Assembly: GCA_910584115.1 (NCBI GenBank)
Contig: CAJTYN010000018.1
Location: 1 to 29,375, forward strand
DNA from: an uncultured Lachnospiraceae bacterium
Lineage (GTDB): Bacteria > Bacillota > Clostridia > Lachnospirales > Lachnospiraceae
DNA: 29,375 bases
Direction: 5' to 3'
The notes under the pieces were generated by a model. The model worked only from the letters and a program-made list of their open reading frames with translations. It was not told the DNA's origin and did no database searches. Both the position numbers and the translations under genes were made by a program. Of the stretch, positions 15,682 to 24,645 are shown one piece after another. Each line of letters begins with the position of its first letter. The stretch's first letter is position 1.

Positions 15682-16760
15682 TATCGTCCGACCTCCTCCT
15701 GGATCTTTTCCAAAAGCTCTGGAAGACTCACATTTTCAGCCAGGCCGCTTGGATCTTCTCCTACCAGCCATGCCCTATCCGGCGCTGCCGCAAACCTTTT
15801 ATAGACCTCCTGTGCATATTCCGCCAGTTTTTTTTGTGACTCGCGCACATATCCGCCGCTCTTTGTAATGACCGGTTCTTCAAATGCCCCGGCCAGATTG
15901 ACTGGCTGATCTTCGCGGAAGACTGCGTATATCATATCTGGAAGTGTATTGTTCGCAAAAGTATTTTTCCTCCCCGTAGGCATGGAACGGATAAACGCTT
16001 CCGCAAATCCCCTGACTGCCAGTTTCAGTTCATCCGCTTTCAGCTTCTCCGCCAATTCCCGGATGTTCACGGTCGCATAACGGTATAGAGTCGAAGAATT
16101 ATATTCTACCGTGCCGATATGCCCCGCCCCCGTATTCTCCCCCGGCTCATAGTCATCCACCGCTGTAAAATAATCATATTCGTTGCTGATCGTGTGCGTG
16201 GATATACTATGAGCCACCTGGGCGGCCGCGTCGTAATTTAAACTGGGATTGCTGGCGGCCATACGCCCAAATAGGAGCATGTCCACACTGGGATCGTCGT
16301 TCAACGCTTTTTCCAAAAGAGGTTTATACACCTTATCTTTTTTCGTTTTCGCCGTCTTGTCCTCTTCGTATCCCACTGCCAGCTCTGCAAGTCTTGTGGC
16401 CTGCAGGGAACTGATAAAAAACAACGCATCTTTTTTATCCGACCCGGATTTTACGCCTGCCAGTGCTAAGACCGTATCAGCCATCTTCTCCGCCTCCGCA
16501 TAAGGAATGTCCCCGGCATCCGCGCAGATCCGTTCTGCGACCAGCTCCCCGACTTTCCTTGTACGGTAACCGATCATGTCCTCCGTAAATGATTCTTTAA
16601 ATCTCATCCGCATCGCCCTCTTCCATGACTGGGACGAGACCCTCGCCCGCATCGTCCCGCCATAGACCGCCGTCTTCGGGCTGCCTGTATCATCCCGGTT
16701 CACACAGCTTGGCGGGAGTGTCTGGATCACGTGCAGATCCATATATAGATTCTGTCTCAT
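15657..16760 (-). CDS. cas7e: Cascade backbone subunit Cas7e (Cse4/CasC)
   Basis: Forms the six-subunit filament that holds the crRNA spacer. Its thumbs cause every sixth guide base to flip out, which matters for the trailer-guide finding. At 367 aa it has the usual length. The family signature is clear: VIQTLPPSCVNRDDTGSPKTA at residues about 12-32, RVSSQSWKRAMR near 40-51, the SHSISTHTIS-like region (AAQVAHSISTHTISNEYDYFTAVDD) and GAGHIGTVEYNSSTLYRYA. The later TGRKNTFANNTLPDMIYA part is also typical. The ATG overlaps the cas11 stop (ATGA). No anomalies seen. Confidence 0.97.
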   Translation of the reverse strand: MRQNLYMDLHVIQTLPPSCVNRDDTGSPKTAVYGGTMRARVSSQSWKRAMRMRFKESFTEDMIGYRTRKVGELVAERICADAGDIPYAEAEKMADTVLALAGVKSGSDKKDALFFISSLQATRLAELAVGYEEDKTAKTKKDKVYKPLLEKALNDDPSVDMLLFGRMAASNPSLNYDAAAQVAHSISTHTISNEYDYFTAVDDYEPGENTGAGHIGTVEYNSSTLYRYATVNIRELAEKLKADELKLAVRGFAEAFIRSMPTGRKNTFANNTLPDMIYAVFREDQPVNLAGAFEEPVITKSGGYVRESQKKLAEYAQEVYKRFAAAPDRAWLVGEDPSGLAENVSLPELLEKIQEEVGRYCTRYCSD

Positions 16761-17362
16761 GGAGCATCCTCCTTTTGTTCTTCGTCATGTCCTCTCCGGT
16801 AAAGATCTTCCCCCCATCTTAAGCATACACGTTTTTTCCCCTCGGGAAACTGCATCTCATAGAGATCTCCTGCCAATCTCCCGTAATCCAGCGGGATGCC
16901 TTTGCTCTTTAAAAGCTGCACGACACTCCTCAGATGATGGGACAGTGCCTTCATATCAATAGATGTGGCGAGTGTCTGCAGCCGCTGCAAGATCCGCTCT
17001 TCTGCATTGGGATCCCCCTCATAAGAGGAGACAAGACTCGACATGGCAGATCCCAAGCTCCCGCCTTCTTTGGTGTGCATCGGCTGGGTCTGCGCGTTAT
17101 ATCCCTGCTGATGCAGCGCATACAGAGTCAGCGAAAGATACGACGCCCATTCCTCTTTTGTGGCGTCCCCATCCTTGCTCAAAAACCCTTCCGGAAGGTC
17201 TTGCAGCGTGATCGCAAAAAGCTCTGGGAGACTGCCCGGCTCATGCCCGATGCCGCGCCGCAACTGGGCCAGTGTTTTCTTCCCTGCGCCGTAGTCTGCG
17301 ACCGCCTGTATCTGGCCGATCTTTTTTTTGACAAAAAGTCCTATCTCTATCTTCTTAGTCAT
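16757..17362 (-). CDS. cas11: Cascade small subunit Cas11 (Cse2/CasB)
   Basis: All-helical small subunit; two copies line the belly of Cascade and stabilise the R-loop. I start it at the ATG at 17362 (201 aa), 9 nt after GGAGGG; the ATG at 17371 directly abuts that ribosome site and is unlikely. Recognisable family parts are AQLRRGIGHEPGSLPELF near residues 32-50, the EWASYLSLTLYALHQQGYN helix and SSLVSSYEGDPNAEERILQRLQTLA in the second half. It is slightly longer than E. coli Cse2. It lies 29 bp after cas8e and overlaps cas7e by 4 bp. Sequence conservation in this family is low, but position and motifs agree. Confidence 0.94.
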   Translation of the reverse strand: MTKKIEIGLFVKKKIGQIQAVADYGAGKKTLAQLRRGIGHEPGSLPELFAITLQDLPEGFLSKDGDATKEEWASYLSLTLYALHQQGYNAQTQPMHTKEGGSLGSAMSSLVSSYEGDPNAEERILQRLQTLATSIDMKALSHHLRSVVQLLKSKGIPLDYGRLAGDLYEMQFPEGKKRVCLRWGEDLYRRGHDEEQKEDAP

Positions 17363-17391
17363 TGTATCCATCCCTCCTTTCCTCTTCCGTT

Positions 17392-19014
17392 TTATCGTGG
17401 AAAGTGGTAGATCCTGCGCAGGTCTTTCTTATATCCCTGCAGGATCTTGGGCACGGTCAGCCGCTCTTTATCCACCATCCTGCCCATATAGAGATCTTTA
17501 TTTAACGTGGCCACATAGTCTTCCACCGTCTTCCTGGCAGATGCGTAGGACCTTTTTTCCCACTGGATCATCCTTTCTTCACGGCTGTCTTTTTTTGGAT
17601 CTATACCCGCCAGCCATTCCCTGAACGCATGATCTATGGAAAAGAAATACTGGCCAGTAAGGGAACTCCTTATGTTATTTTTTGCCGTACCGCTGCCGTA
17701 AAGGAGTTTGACGATCCTGTTTGAGAAATGCCTCAGAGCGCCCGCCGCCACCGACTGGCATTTATCGATCTGGTCTGTGATGCTAGCGACCCATTCGCTC
17801 CCCAGGTCATCCAGAAACCCCGCGGACATCCGGAGCGTATCATTTACACAGTCCCCATACGTATAGTTCATCTTATCCCCATAGACGATCCCGATCATCC
17901 TGAATGTGACCATAGACGCCGACGTGAGGATCTTCTCCTCATACAGGATCTTGAGCCATTTCAAGACCCCCGGGATACGTGCCTGCTCTTCCATATTAAA
18001 AAGCGTTGGAAATTCTCTCCAGACATGGACGGCGGGATCGTGTTTTTTCGGCAGATACACCGTTGGGTCTCCCTTCTTTTTCCCCGGTTTCTCATACCAG
18101 AGCGTCATCGGCTCACTGAAGTCGTTTTCAACAGGATAAAAATCTCCTCCTAAAGCCCTAAAGCCTGTGATCCCTCCTTGCGCATCCCGTTTTAACATGA
18201 TGCGCCTGGACTGGATCGTATAGAGTTCGGGCAGGTTATCCGCGCGGGGCGTTTCATATCCCTGATAGATGCGGACCTCTTTTTCCCAGACCGGCTTCGG
18301 CGCTTTCCATAATTCCTCACCGTTCAATGGACACAAGTTCAGCATCAGCATCTGAAAGAGATCCTCCCCATCCACCATCACCAGACCCAGCTGTCCCAGC
18401 CTCCCCACACTTACAGGCAATTTTGTACCCGGCGCATTTTTATCCGCTTTGATATTGACAGCATATGCATTCAGATGGATGAGCCATCGCGCTGTCTGCG
18501 CATGATCCAACTGATATGCCCCTTCCCCATCGCCCATGCTGAAATGATGTCTTGTCGCCACATTGTTGCTCTCTTTCACATTTCCGAGCAGACATCCGAT
18601 CGTATAGTCTGTCCCATACTGCAGATCATTGACCTGCCCGAACGGCGTTTCCGGGTGGAAGAGCCAAAAACGTTCATGGTATGTATCCAGATATCTGCTT
18701 ACAGCCTGTTCTGGAAATCTTCCCATCTCCCAGTAAGCCCGCCATCTCTCCAATACATCTTCATTGTCCGAGTCGTTCTCCTCTGAGATCTCCTCTTCTT
18801 TCCCGTTCTCATCATACCGATAGAAGATCGTCAGCACGACCGCCAACAACATCCGGAAAAGGGCTGCATCCTGTGCAGGCGTCTCCCCTGACAGGTCCGT
18901 ATATTCATGGGCATGGATGAGCACATCTGTCAATGAGACTTCACGCAGTTCCAAAGAGGGCTTGATCACTTTGATCCACGGCTCCTCCAAAAGATCAAAT
19001 TCCTTTTCGTTCAT
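17392..19014 (-). CDS. cas8e: Cascade large subunit Cas8e (Cse1/CasA)
   Basis: Recognises the PAM, opens target DNA and recruits Cas3. I choose the ATG at 19014 (540 aa, MNEKEFDLLEEPWIKV): AAAGGA lies 7 nt upstream and family members begin with this FNLLxxPWIxV motif. The ATG at 19056 would add 14 residues with no ribosome site. Visible segments are SLTDVLIHAHEYTDLSGETP, a lysine- and glutamate-rich insertion (KEEEISEENDSDNED, about 95-110), RFWLFHPETPFGQV near 150, and the NxxxxxGxKLPVSVGRLGQLGL-like region. The C-terminal four-helix bundle includes WVASITDQIDKCQSVA and ends near HFPR. It overlaps the cas3 end by 20 bp. PAM-reading residues cannot be assigned from sequence alone. Confidence 0.95.
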   Translation of the reverse strand: MNEKEFDLLEEPWIKVIKPSLELREVSLTDVLIHAHEYTDLSGETPAQDAALFRMLLAVVLTIFYRYDENGKEEEISEENDSDNEDVLERWRAYWEMGRFPEQAVSRYLDTYHERFWLFHPETPFGQVNDLQYGTDYTIGCLLGNVKESNNVATRHHFSMGDGEGAYQLDHAQTARWLIHLNAYAVNIKADKNAPGTKLPVSVGRLGQLGLVMVDGEDLFQMLMLNLCPLNGEELWKAPKPVWEKEVRIYQGYETPRADNLPELYTIQSRRIMLKRDAQGGITGFRALGGDFYPVENDFSEPMTLWYEKPGKKKGDPTVYLPKKHDPAVHVWREFPTLFNMEEQARIPGVLKWLKILYEEKILTSASMVTFRMIGIVYGDKMNYTYGDCVNDTLRMSAGFLDDLGSEWVASITDQIDKCQSVAAGALRHFSNRIVKLLYGSGTAKNNIRSSLTGQYFFSIDHAFREWLAGIDPKKDSREERMIQWEKRSYASARKTVEDYVATLNKDLYMGRMVDKERLTVPKILQGYKKDLRRIYHFPR

Positions 19015-21742
19015 ATTCCAATCCTTTTTCAAAACTGTATGATACGCTGTATCCATTTAACTCAGCTTGGCCATTCTCATCCAGCAATAAGACCAGCTCT
19101 CCCCGTATCCAGGGCGACTGCTGCCATTCTGGCAGTTGTTTCCTGTTCTGCTCTTCTAATTCTCCGATCACGTCTCTTTTATCCCAAGAACAGCTGAATA
19201 TATGAGGAAGCCGCAGCCGCTGCTTGGCCACCATCCGGCCTTCCTCATTGGTGGGGACACGCGTTTTGGAAAGTACGGGATCCCGGCCAAGCGTTCCGTC
19301 TACAGATAGGATCTCTCCGTCCAGGCCTTCTTTCATGAGCAGGACTTCGATGGATGACACGGCATCCCGCACGCTCGCTTCCGCGATCTTCTCACTGGAT
19401 GTTTCCGGATCATCCAGGATAGCTCCGATCCCTTTTTTTGAAGGTTTTTTCAGCAGATAGTCTTTTGCTTTCTCTTCTTTTGTCGTTAACTTTTTCTCAT
19501 ATGCTTCCACGGCCGTTTTATATGCTTCATCTGTAAGACCTAGGCTGTTCTCTCGGTCGTACACTTCCTGGACCATCAAAGGGATATCTCCCGGTATCCT
19601 GATCTCTTTTTTTAAAACTCTTTCTGTCCGCATCAGGAGATAGTCCCCATATACCGCCCTGGTCCCAGCGTCGCAGGATCCATCCTCTTCCTGCAAGATC
19701 ACACATTCTGGATCTGTGAGACGTTTGGGACGGACCCTTTCATGTCTGTGCAGACGTCCGATCCTCTGTAGGAACAGATCCATCGGGCAGATCTGCGTGA
19801 CCATGATATCCGCATCGTAATCCAAGGACTGCTCCAGGACCTGTGTCCCGATCAGGATCGATCGGTCCCTGTCTCCCGGCTCTGAATCTCTGCCCATTTT
19901 TTTCAGCAGATCTTTTTCCTTCCTGGCACGGTGAGGCATCGTAAACTGAGCGTGGTACAGGATCAGCTCCACATCTTTTAATCTCTTTCGGCACTCTGTA
20001 TAGATCTCCTGCGCATACCTCACCGTGTTGGCGATGATACACGCGCAGCCCCCCTCCTGTAAGCGCTCATCCAGCAGGCGGATCATGTCTGCGATCGCGT
20101 TTACCCGAAAGAGCCTTACGTTTTTATTCTTTATGGACTGTCGGATGCATTCCTGATCGACTGTCTCTCCATCTGTCCAGGTCAGGAGCGGATAATCTAT
20201 TGTCTTTTCCCACCCGGACCGTCTATGCATGAGCTTTGGCTTACGCTTCCCCAGCCGATATCTTGAATACGCTTTTACATAGTTCTCCACCAACGACCTG
20301 CGCCGGTCGGCTGGGAGGGTGGCCGACAATAGGATGACCGGCACACCGTAGGCTGCCATCCACTGCAGAGACCGCTCCAGGTATACGTTCATGTATGCGT
20401 CATATGCATGACATTCGTCGATGACTACGACCTTTCCGGCCAATCCCAGATGCCGCAACATAAAATGTCTGCGCCTGAGCGAAGCCATCAGGAACTGATC
20501 CACCGTGCCTATGACAAGATCCGCCAGAAGGGCCCTTTTGCTCCCTTGGAACCAAGGATGAACACTGAGTCCCCCCTGCTCTCCCTCGTCATCTATGGAA
20601 GATCTTCCTTTCATGATCAGACGCTGGTAGTCTTCATTCAACTCCGCCGAGCCGTGGGCGAGCCGGACCGCATTCTCCGTTTCCTCAAAGACTTGTCTTC
20701 CCCATTCACATGATCGTTCGAATACTCCATTGCTCGTGGCCTGTGTGGGCAGTCCAAAAAAGACACCCCCTTCCTGCTTTCTATGGGCGAGCACCTCAGC
20801 TGCTGCCAGAGCAGCCTCTGTTTTCCCCACGCCCATCTGCGCTTCAAGTATAAAAATCCCCGGAGTTGTACATCCATCGATCACATCCATCATGCATTTC
20901 TGTACTTCATTTGGTAAAAAACCAAACCGTTCCCGAAAGACCTCCGCATCCATCGTATTGGTATCCGGATACCAGCTATCGGGAAAACCGACCTGCGCCC
21001 AGCCTTTATCGATCCTCCCCGGATACATCCCCTCATCTCCGTACGCGTCCAACGGCAGCAATGGAAGATACGACGGATTACTCGCGATCCAATCCGCCAC
21101 GATGAGCAGACCAGAAAGCAATACCTGCGCCTCTTCTGTCAATACGGGAATACTATCTGCTGTCTGAATGTCAGCAAGCCTCATGGCCTGATCCATGATA
21201 TTCCTCCAAGAAGCTTTCCACAGGTTTTTTACGTTCTCATCCCTTTCTGTACCAAAAAAATTGACAGGATGCCGCCCGATCAGGTCAACATCCCCCATCA
21301 GACACTCCCTACTGTATGGCTCCCCATGATGGGCGCCCACAACGACTGCCACGCTCTCCGCGATCCCAAGACCTGCCGTATCATTTTGCAGGATGCACTG
21401 CCCCGCGTGCGCATGAGGCGTCTTTCCTCTTTCCCTGTATTCTTTATTTACCACAAAGCCGCTGCCCGTGATCTCGTCATATTTCTCAGGGCATGCCTTT
21501 GTTATGATACTCTGAAAATAAGAAGTCGCTTTCCCAATATCATGGACAGCCGCCAAGAACACTGCCGCTTTCAAAAACTCCTCCTCTTCCAGCCCTGCCG
21601 CCGAAAAAACAGACCTGGGGAGCCATTTCAGCGTCAATTTTTTCATGATCCCTGCGGTATCCCGCAGATGCATCCACAAGGGCAGCCATGCGCCTCCCGT
21701 CTCCCGGTCCGTCTTAGCCATCAATATCCGATATCTATCCAT
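18995..21742 (-). CDS. cas3: CRISPR effector helicase-nuclease Cas3
   Basis: Recruited by Cascade after full R-loop formation; nicks, unwinds and degrades target DNA. The 915-aa chain has an N-terminal HD nuclease (His25, His67-Asp68 in AAVHDIGKATSYF, His110/112 in PHAHAGQ, HH138-139). An SF2 helicase follows: Walker A AQMGVGKTE (301-309), DECH box (442-445) and SATLPA (473-478). The second RecA-like half contains QIGRLHRH-type motif VI (LFLQRIGRLHRHERVRP) and a C-terminal domain. The ATG at 21742 follows AAGGGAAAA and starts about 17 nt after the predicted transcription start. First gene of the cas operon. All nuclease and helicase motifs look intact, so interference is probably active. Confidence 0.97.
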   Translation of the reverse strand: MDRYRILMAKTDRETGGAWLPLWMHLRDTAGIMKKLTLKWLPRSVFSAAGLEEEEFLKAAVFLAAVHDIGKATSYFQSIITKACPEKYDEITGSGFVVNKEYRERGKTPHAHAGQCILQNDTAGLGIAESVAVVVGAHHGEPYSRECLMGDVDLIGRHPVNFFGTERDENVKNLWKASWRNIMDQAMRLADIQTADSIPVLTEEAQVLLSGLLIVADWIASNPSYLPLLPLDAYGDEGMYPGRIDKGWAQVGFPDSWYPDTNTMDAEVFRERFGFLPNEVQKCMMDVIDGCTTPGIFILEAQMGVGKTEAALAAAEVLAHRKQEGGVFFGLPTQATSNGVFERSCEWGRQVFEETENAVRLAHGSAELNEDYQRLIMKGRSSIDDEGEQGGLSVHPWFQGSKRALLADLVIGTVDQFLMASLRRRHFMLRHLGLAGKVVVIDECHAYDAYMNVYLERSLQWMAAYGVPVILLSATLPADRRRSLVENYVKAYSRYRLGKRKPKLMHRRSGWEKTIDYPLLTWTDGETVDQECIRQSIKNKNVRLFRVNAIADMIRLLDERLQEGGCACIIANTVRYAQEIYTECRKRLKDVELILYHAQFTMPHRARKEKDLLKKMGRDSEPGDRDRSILIGTQVLEQSLDYDADIMVTQICPMDLFLQRIGRLHRHERVRPKRLTDPECVILQEEDGSCDAGTRAVYGDYLLMRTERVLKKEIRIPGDIPLMVQEVYDRENSLGLTDEAYKTAVEAYEKKLTTKEEKAKDYLLKKPSKKGIGAILDDPETSSEKIAEASVRDAVSSIEVLLMKEGLDGEILSVDGTLGRDPVLSKTRVPTNEEGRMVAKQRLRLPHIFSCSWDKRDVIGELEEQNRKQLPEWQQSPWIRGELVLLLDENGQAELNGYSVSYSFEKGLEYERKGI

Positions 21743-21765
21743 TTATTTTCCCTTTTTCTTTATAT

Positions 21766-21794
21766 AGTATAACTGATCTTTTATCCAAAGTCAA
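21766..21794 (-). promoter_or_regulatory. Promoter of the cas operon
   Basis: Minus-strand -35 TTGACT (21789-21794) and -10 TATACT (21766-21771) with a 17-bp spacer, directly downstream of the glycosidase gene. The predicted start is near 21759, giving a very short leader to the cas3 ATG at 21742. No other cas promoter is obvious, so this probably drives the whole operon and perhaps the array. Confidence 0.75.
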
Positions 21795-21799
21795 TCTCT

Positions 21800-23200
21800 T
21801 CACGATCCCGCAGGCGGCAGCAGCATCGCCTCATCCTCATGGATGATGATCTCCTCCCCCTCGCCGCCGTCCCCCGCGTCGATAAAGTACAGGATATCTC
21901 CGCAGGGCCTCTCCCCCGCGGCGTCGGTCAGCGTATTGATCACTTTCCCCTTGAAGACCAGCGTGGTGGATCCTCCCCCGTCCAGATTGTACGCGTATGT
22001 ACAGCCCAGATCCAGGAAGACCTGCTGGAGTTCTTCATAGGTCATGCCCTGGGATCCTCCGGCGTCTTTTCCCTGCACGACGACCAGATAGTATTCCCCG
22101 GGGCTGACCATGCCCACGGCCGTGCGCTGGTATCTGTATGTCTGACGGAAATCCCCCAAGGACAGCGGATATCTCTGCCCACCCTCCACCAGCGTGGGGC
22201 CAAAACAATAGGTGTCTTTCACATTCCTTTTTAATAATCGTTTTGTCGTCATCCCCGCCGCTGCCGTGAACATGCCCCCATCCCCGGTCACGCACATGAT
22301 GTTGCCGTTGGAGCGCGCATCCTCGTAGACTTTTCCGTCCTTGATCATGGTCTTGCCCGGCGCGGGTTTTCCGGAGCTGTAGGAAAACCCGCTGCCGTTG
22401 ACCCCGACCACCCCGTTGTGGGCCGCCATCTCCTGGGACGTGGTCGCCCGAGGCTCGCCATATGTACCGCCGCACAGAGCGGAACAGAGCTGGGCGGGAC
22501 TGAAAGTCTGCACATGACAGACCCAATACCGGGTATAGGACGTTTTCTTTTCTTCCACGCTCACTTTCAGCGTGCTGGTCTCGTAATGCCACTGGTCGTT
22601 CACATAATCCCATGCCTTTGAGACACGATCGACCACTTTCTGACAGGCTTTTTGTTTTTCGGCGTATTTCTCCGGGATCTGCCAGATCAGTCCCTGCACG
22701 TCCCGGAAGATCCCATCCGTCTTGGCGGTGTTCATGACGACCGCGCCGTCCTCCTCCTGATAAAGCTGTGACAACAGATCTTGTGCCCTCTCCATCTGCA
22801 GGATCGTCTCCGTTTCCTCGTACGTCTCGTCCAGGATCCGGTACGCCTCTTTAGCAGATTCTTTTTCATCTTGCGCATGCGTCTCCTTAAACGCCTCGAT
22901 ATCTGCCTGGGCCTGCCGGGCCGCCTCCGCCGCCAGACCCAGATCCACGGACACTGCCTCCTCCGTGCTCGCCGCATCAAATGCCTGCCGGATCTTCTGC
23001 GCCTGGGCGGTCGTCTCCTCTTCTTTTTGCCTGCGCCGCTCTTGTTCCTCTCTTACCTTTCGGGCCGCCTCCTCCTGTTCCTGGATGACCTTCTCTTTTT
23101 CTTCATACCGCCTGTGCCCGACTATGCCAAGGGCCAGGACCAGGAGGATACAAAAAGCCGCCGCGATCTTTTTCTTTTGAAAAAACAATGTCTCCAACAT
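21800..23200 (-). CDS. Membrane-anchored phosphodiester glycosidase (NAGPA-type) domain protein
   Basis: A 466-aa envelope protein. A TM helix at about 12-28 (AAAFCILLVLALGIVG) anchors it with the rest outside. Residues about 32-160 form a long charged coiled coil rich in Glu, Lys, Arg and Gln. The C-terminal domain (about 205-450) is a phosphodiester glycosidase fold (PF09992, as in the lysosomal uncovering enzyme): GVVGVNGSGFSYSSGKPAPG, RTAVGMVSPGEYYLVVVQGK and AYNLDGGGSTTLVFKG are the typical segments. In bacteria such domains occur in exopolysaccharide or wall-polymer genes; the substrate is not known. AAAGG abuts the ATG at 23200, so the true start may be a nearby TTG. It follows the SpoIID-like gene by 21 bp, and the two likely form an operon. 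Confidence 0.85.
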   Translation of the reverse strand: MLETLFFQKKKIAAAFCILLVLALGIVGHRRYEEKEKVIQEQEEAARKVREEQERRRQKEEETTAQAQKIRQAFDAASTEEAVSVDLGLAAEAARQAQADIEAFKETHAQDEKESAKEAYRILDETYEETETILQMERAQDLLSQLYQEEDGAVVMNTAKTDGIFRDVQGLIWQIPEKYAEKQKACQKVVDRVSKAWDYVNDQWHYETSTLKVSVEEKKTSYTRYWVCHVQTFSPAQLCSALCGGTYGEPRATTSQEMAAHNGVVGVNGSGFSYSSGKPAPGKTMIKDGKVYEDARSNGNIMCVTGDGGMFTAAAGMTTKRLLKRNVKDTYCFGPTLVEGGQRYPLSLGDFRQTYRYQRTAVGMVSPGEYYLVVVQGKDAGGSQGMTYEELQQVFLDLGCTYAYNLDGGGSTTLVFKGKVINTLTDAAGERPCGDILYFIDAGDGGEGEEIIIHEDEAMLLPPAGS

Positions 23201-23221
23201 CCTTTCTCATGATACCGTTCT

Positions 23222-24484
23222 CTACATCAATTCCGCGATCCGGGTGACCCCCACGTAGATCTCCTGGATCTTATACCAGGTGACATAATCCACGATCCCG
23301 GACTGGGGGAGCTTGAACACCCGCTGGAAAGCCCGGACCGCCTCTTTGGTCGCCTCGTCGTAGTAGCCGGTCACCGGCTCCATGGGGATCGCGGTGTAGA
23401 CCCGGGCGATCGTATTTAACTGCTCCTGCATCTGGGTCACTTTCTGGCCGGATGCGCCGATGTCCAGGTCGTACCGGGGCCAGGACGCCGGGATCCCGGA
23501 TATCTCCTCCGCCATGTTGATATACATGGAATCGCCGTAGTAATAGCGCAGGATCTCGATGGCCGAATAGTTCTGGTCGCCCAGATATTTGGACCCCCAC
23601 TGGCTCATCCAATTCGGACAGGTCACCCGCTCACCGTCACAGTATTGGGTCAGGATGGGCTGACGGACATTTGGGCGGGACAGATAGTTTGTGAATAATT
23701 CATCCACCACCTGCGAGATGCTGGTAAAGATATTCCTGTCCGGGATCCATTTATGGTCGAAGGCCGTGGAAGAAGTGATGGTGAAATCATAGCCCTTGTT
23801 CCGGTACCACTCTGTATAGACACGATTGAGGGTAAAGGACATGATCGCCAGCACATTTGCCCGGATCGTATCCGTCGGCCAGGTGGCGTAGATCTCACTG
23901 GAAGCCACGTTTTTGATATAGTCTTTGTATCTCACATAATAGTCCCGGGCCGTACTATCCGTGGGCACGCCGTCGTGGACCACCACATACTCGGGCACCA
24001 CCACTCGGCTCAGCACGATCTCCCCGGTCTCATCCATGGGCTTGATCTCCTCTTCCGGTATCTTTGGCGGATAGTCCCCGTACAATGTGTGCGCAGGGAT
24101 CACGATATCATCGATCTGCTCCCCCGCCTCCTGAGGTTCCAGATAAACAGACTGCAAGGCTGTCGTCGTCGCCAGTACCTCGATGCCGCTGATGTCAAAA
24201 GGCGTATACCCCGGAGCCGTGACATTCAGTGTATATTCTGAATAGGGCTGGATCTCACTGGGTTCCAGACTGAGATCCAGCGGCGGCGCCGGAAGATCCA
24301 GCGACGGACTCTGCCCGGACTCATCCGTAGTGACCTCCTCGATGATCTGCGTAGGGTTCCCCGTATAGGATATCTGTATCCTGGCGTCCCTGATGGGGAC
24401 GTTCCTGACTGTGGACTGTACATTGATCTGCAGTTTTCCTGTATCAGACTGGCTGCTTTCCATGATGCGCATATGATCTCTCAT
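23222..24484 (-). CDS. SpoIID-like protein with peptidoglycan-binding domain
   Basis: About 420 aa from the ATG at 24484, chosen because GTGGAG lies 6 nt upstream; an ATG at 24508 has no ribosome site and falls in an inverted repeat. Domain order: a beta-sandwich of carboxypeptidase-regulatory type (about 10-120, LQINVQSTVRNVPIRDARIQ to SVYLEP); then a SpoIID/LytB-like region (about 155-330) with DYIKNVASSEIYATWPTDTI, matching the family's YLxGVVxxEMPxxWP, and later PNWMSQWGSKYL, matching the GxSQWGAxxMA motif. A peptidoglycan-binding domain follows (about 345-415, SGQKVTQMQEQLN, GYYDEATKEAVRAFQRVF). SpoIID is a lytic transglycosylase of sporulation; the probable catalytic Glu is in SSEIY. 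No N-terminal signal is visible, which is odd for a wall enzyme, so export or mother-cell use is unclear. Confidence 0.78.
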   Translation of the reverse strand: MRDHMRIMESSQSDTGKLQINVQSTVRNVPIRDARIQISYTGNPTQIIEEVTTDESGQSPSLDLPAPPLDLSLEPSEIQPYSEYTLNVTAPGYTPFDISGIEVLATTTALQSVYLEPQEAGEQIDDIVIPAHTLYGDYPPKIPEEEIKPMDETGEIVLSRVVVPEYVVVHDGVPTDSTARDYYVRYKDYIKNVASSEIYATWPTDTIRANVLAIMSFTLNRVYTEWYRNKGYDFTITSSTAFDHKWIPDRNIFTSISQVVDELFTNYLSRPNVRQPILTQYCDGERVTCPNWMSQWGSKYLGDQNYSAIEILRYYYGDSMYINMAEEISGIPASWPRYDLDIGASGQKVTQMQEQLNTIARVYTAIPMEPVTGYYDEATKEAVRAFQRVFKLPQSGIVDYVTWYKIQEIYVGVTRIAELM

Positions 24485-24496
24485 CCCACTCTCCAC

Positions 24497-24514
24497 GCGG
24501 GCGTACATGCCCGC
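24497..24514. repeat. GC-rich inverted repeat upstream of the SpoIID-like gene
   Basis: GCGGGC and GCCCGC (24497-24502 and 24509-24514) form a perfect 6-bp pair around a 6-bp centre, 13 bp before the chosen start at 24484. It could be an operator or an mRNA hairpin close to the ribosome site. No T-run follows, so it is not a terminator. Confidence 0.4.
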
Positions 24515-24585
24515 ATCTGATCTGGTATCATTTCAATTATATGGAGGATCCCTGTAAAATGCAGCATGTCCGGACATTTTCCCCA

Positions 24586-24634
24586 TAAAAACGGGCCTGT
24601 CTGCCCGGAAGGATCCGCCCCCGGCAGACAGGCC
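24586..24634 (-). terminator. Rho-independent terminator after rseP
   Basis: A perfect 12-bp stem GGCCTGTCTGCC / GGCAGACAGGCC (24594-24605 with 24623-24634) with a further inner CGGA/TCCG pair is followed on the minus strand by TTTTT. It lies 11 bp after the rseP stop and ends the uppS-cdsA-dxr-rseP unit. Confidence 0.92.
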
Positions 24635-24645
24635 GCTCGATCTTT

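Noticed and set aside
19015..19056. Longer Cas8e start at the ATG at 19056
   Set aside because: It has no ribosome site and adds 14 residues before the conserved family N-terminus; the ATG at 19014 has AAAGGA at good spacing.
21742..21771. Seven-base match (TATAAAG) between the newest spacer's guide start and the cas3 promoter region
   Set aside because: The match stops at 7, the adjacent bases are CTA rather than AA, and a 7-mer match is expected by chance.
24536..24562. A mother-cell sigma-E promoter (CATATAAT with GCATTTT upstream) for the SpoIID-like gene
   Set aside because: The -10 match is good, but the -35 is imperfect and the spacing is 12 rather than about 14, so it is not supported well enough to list.
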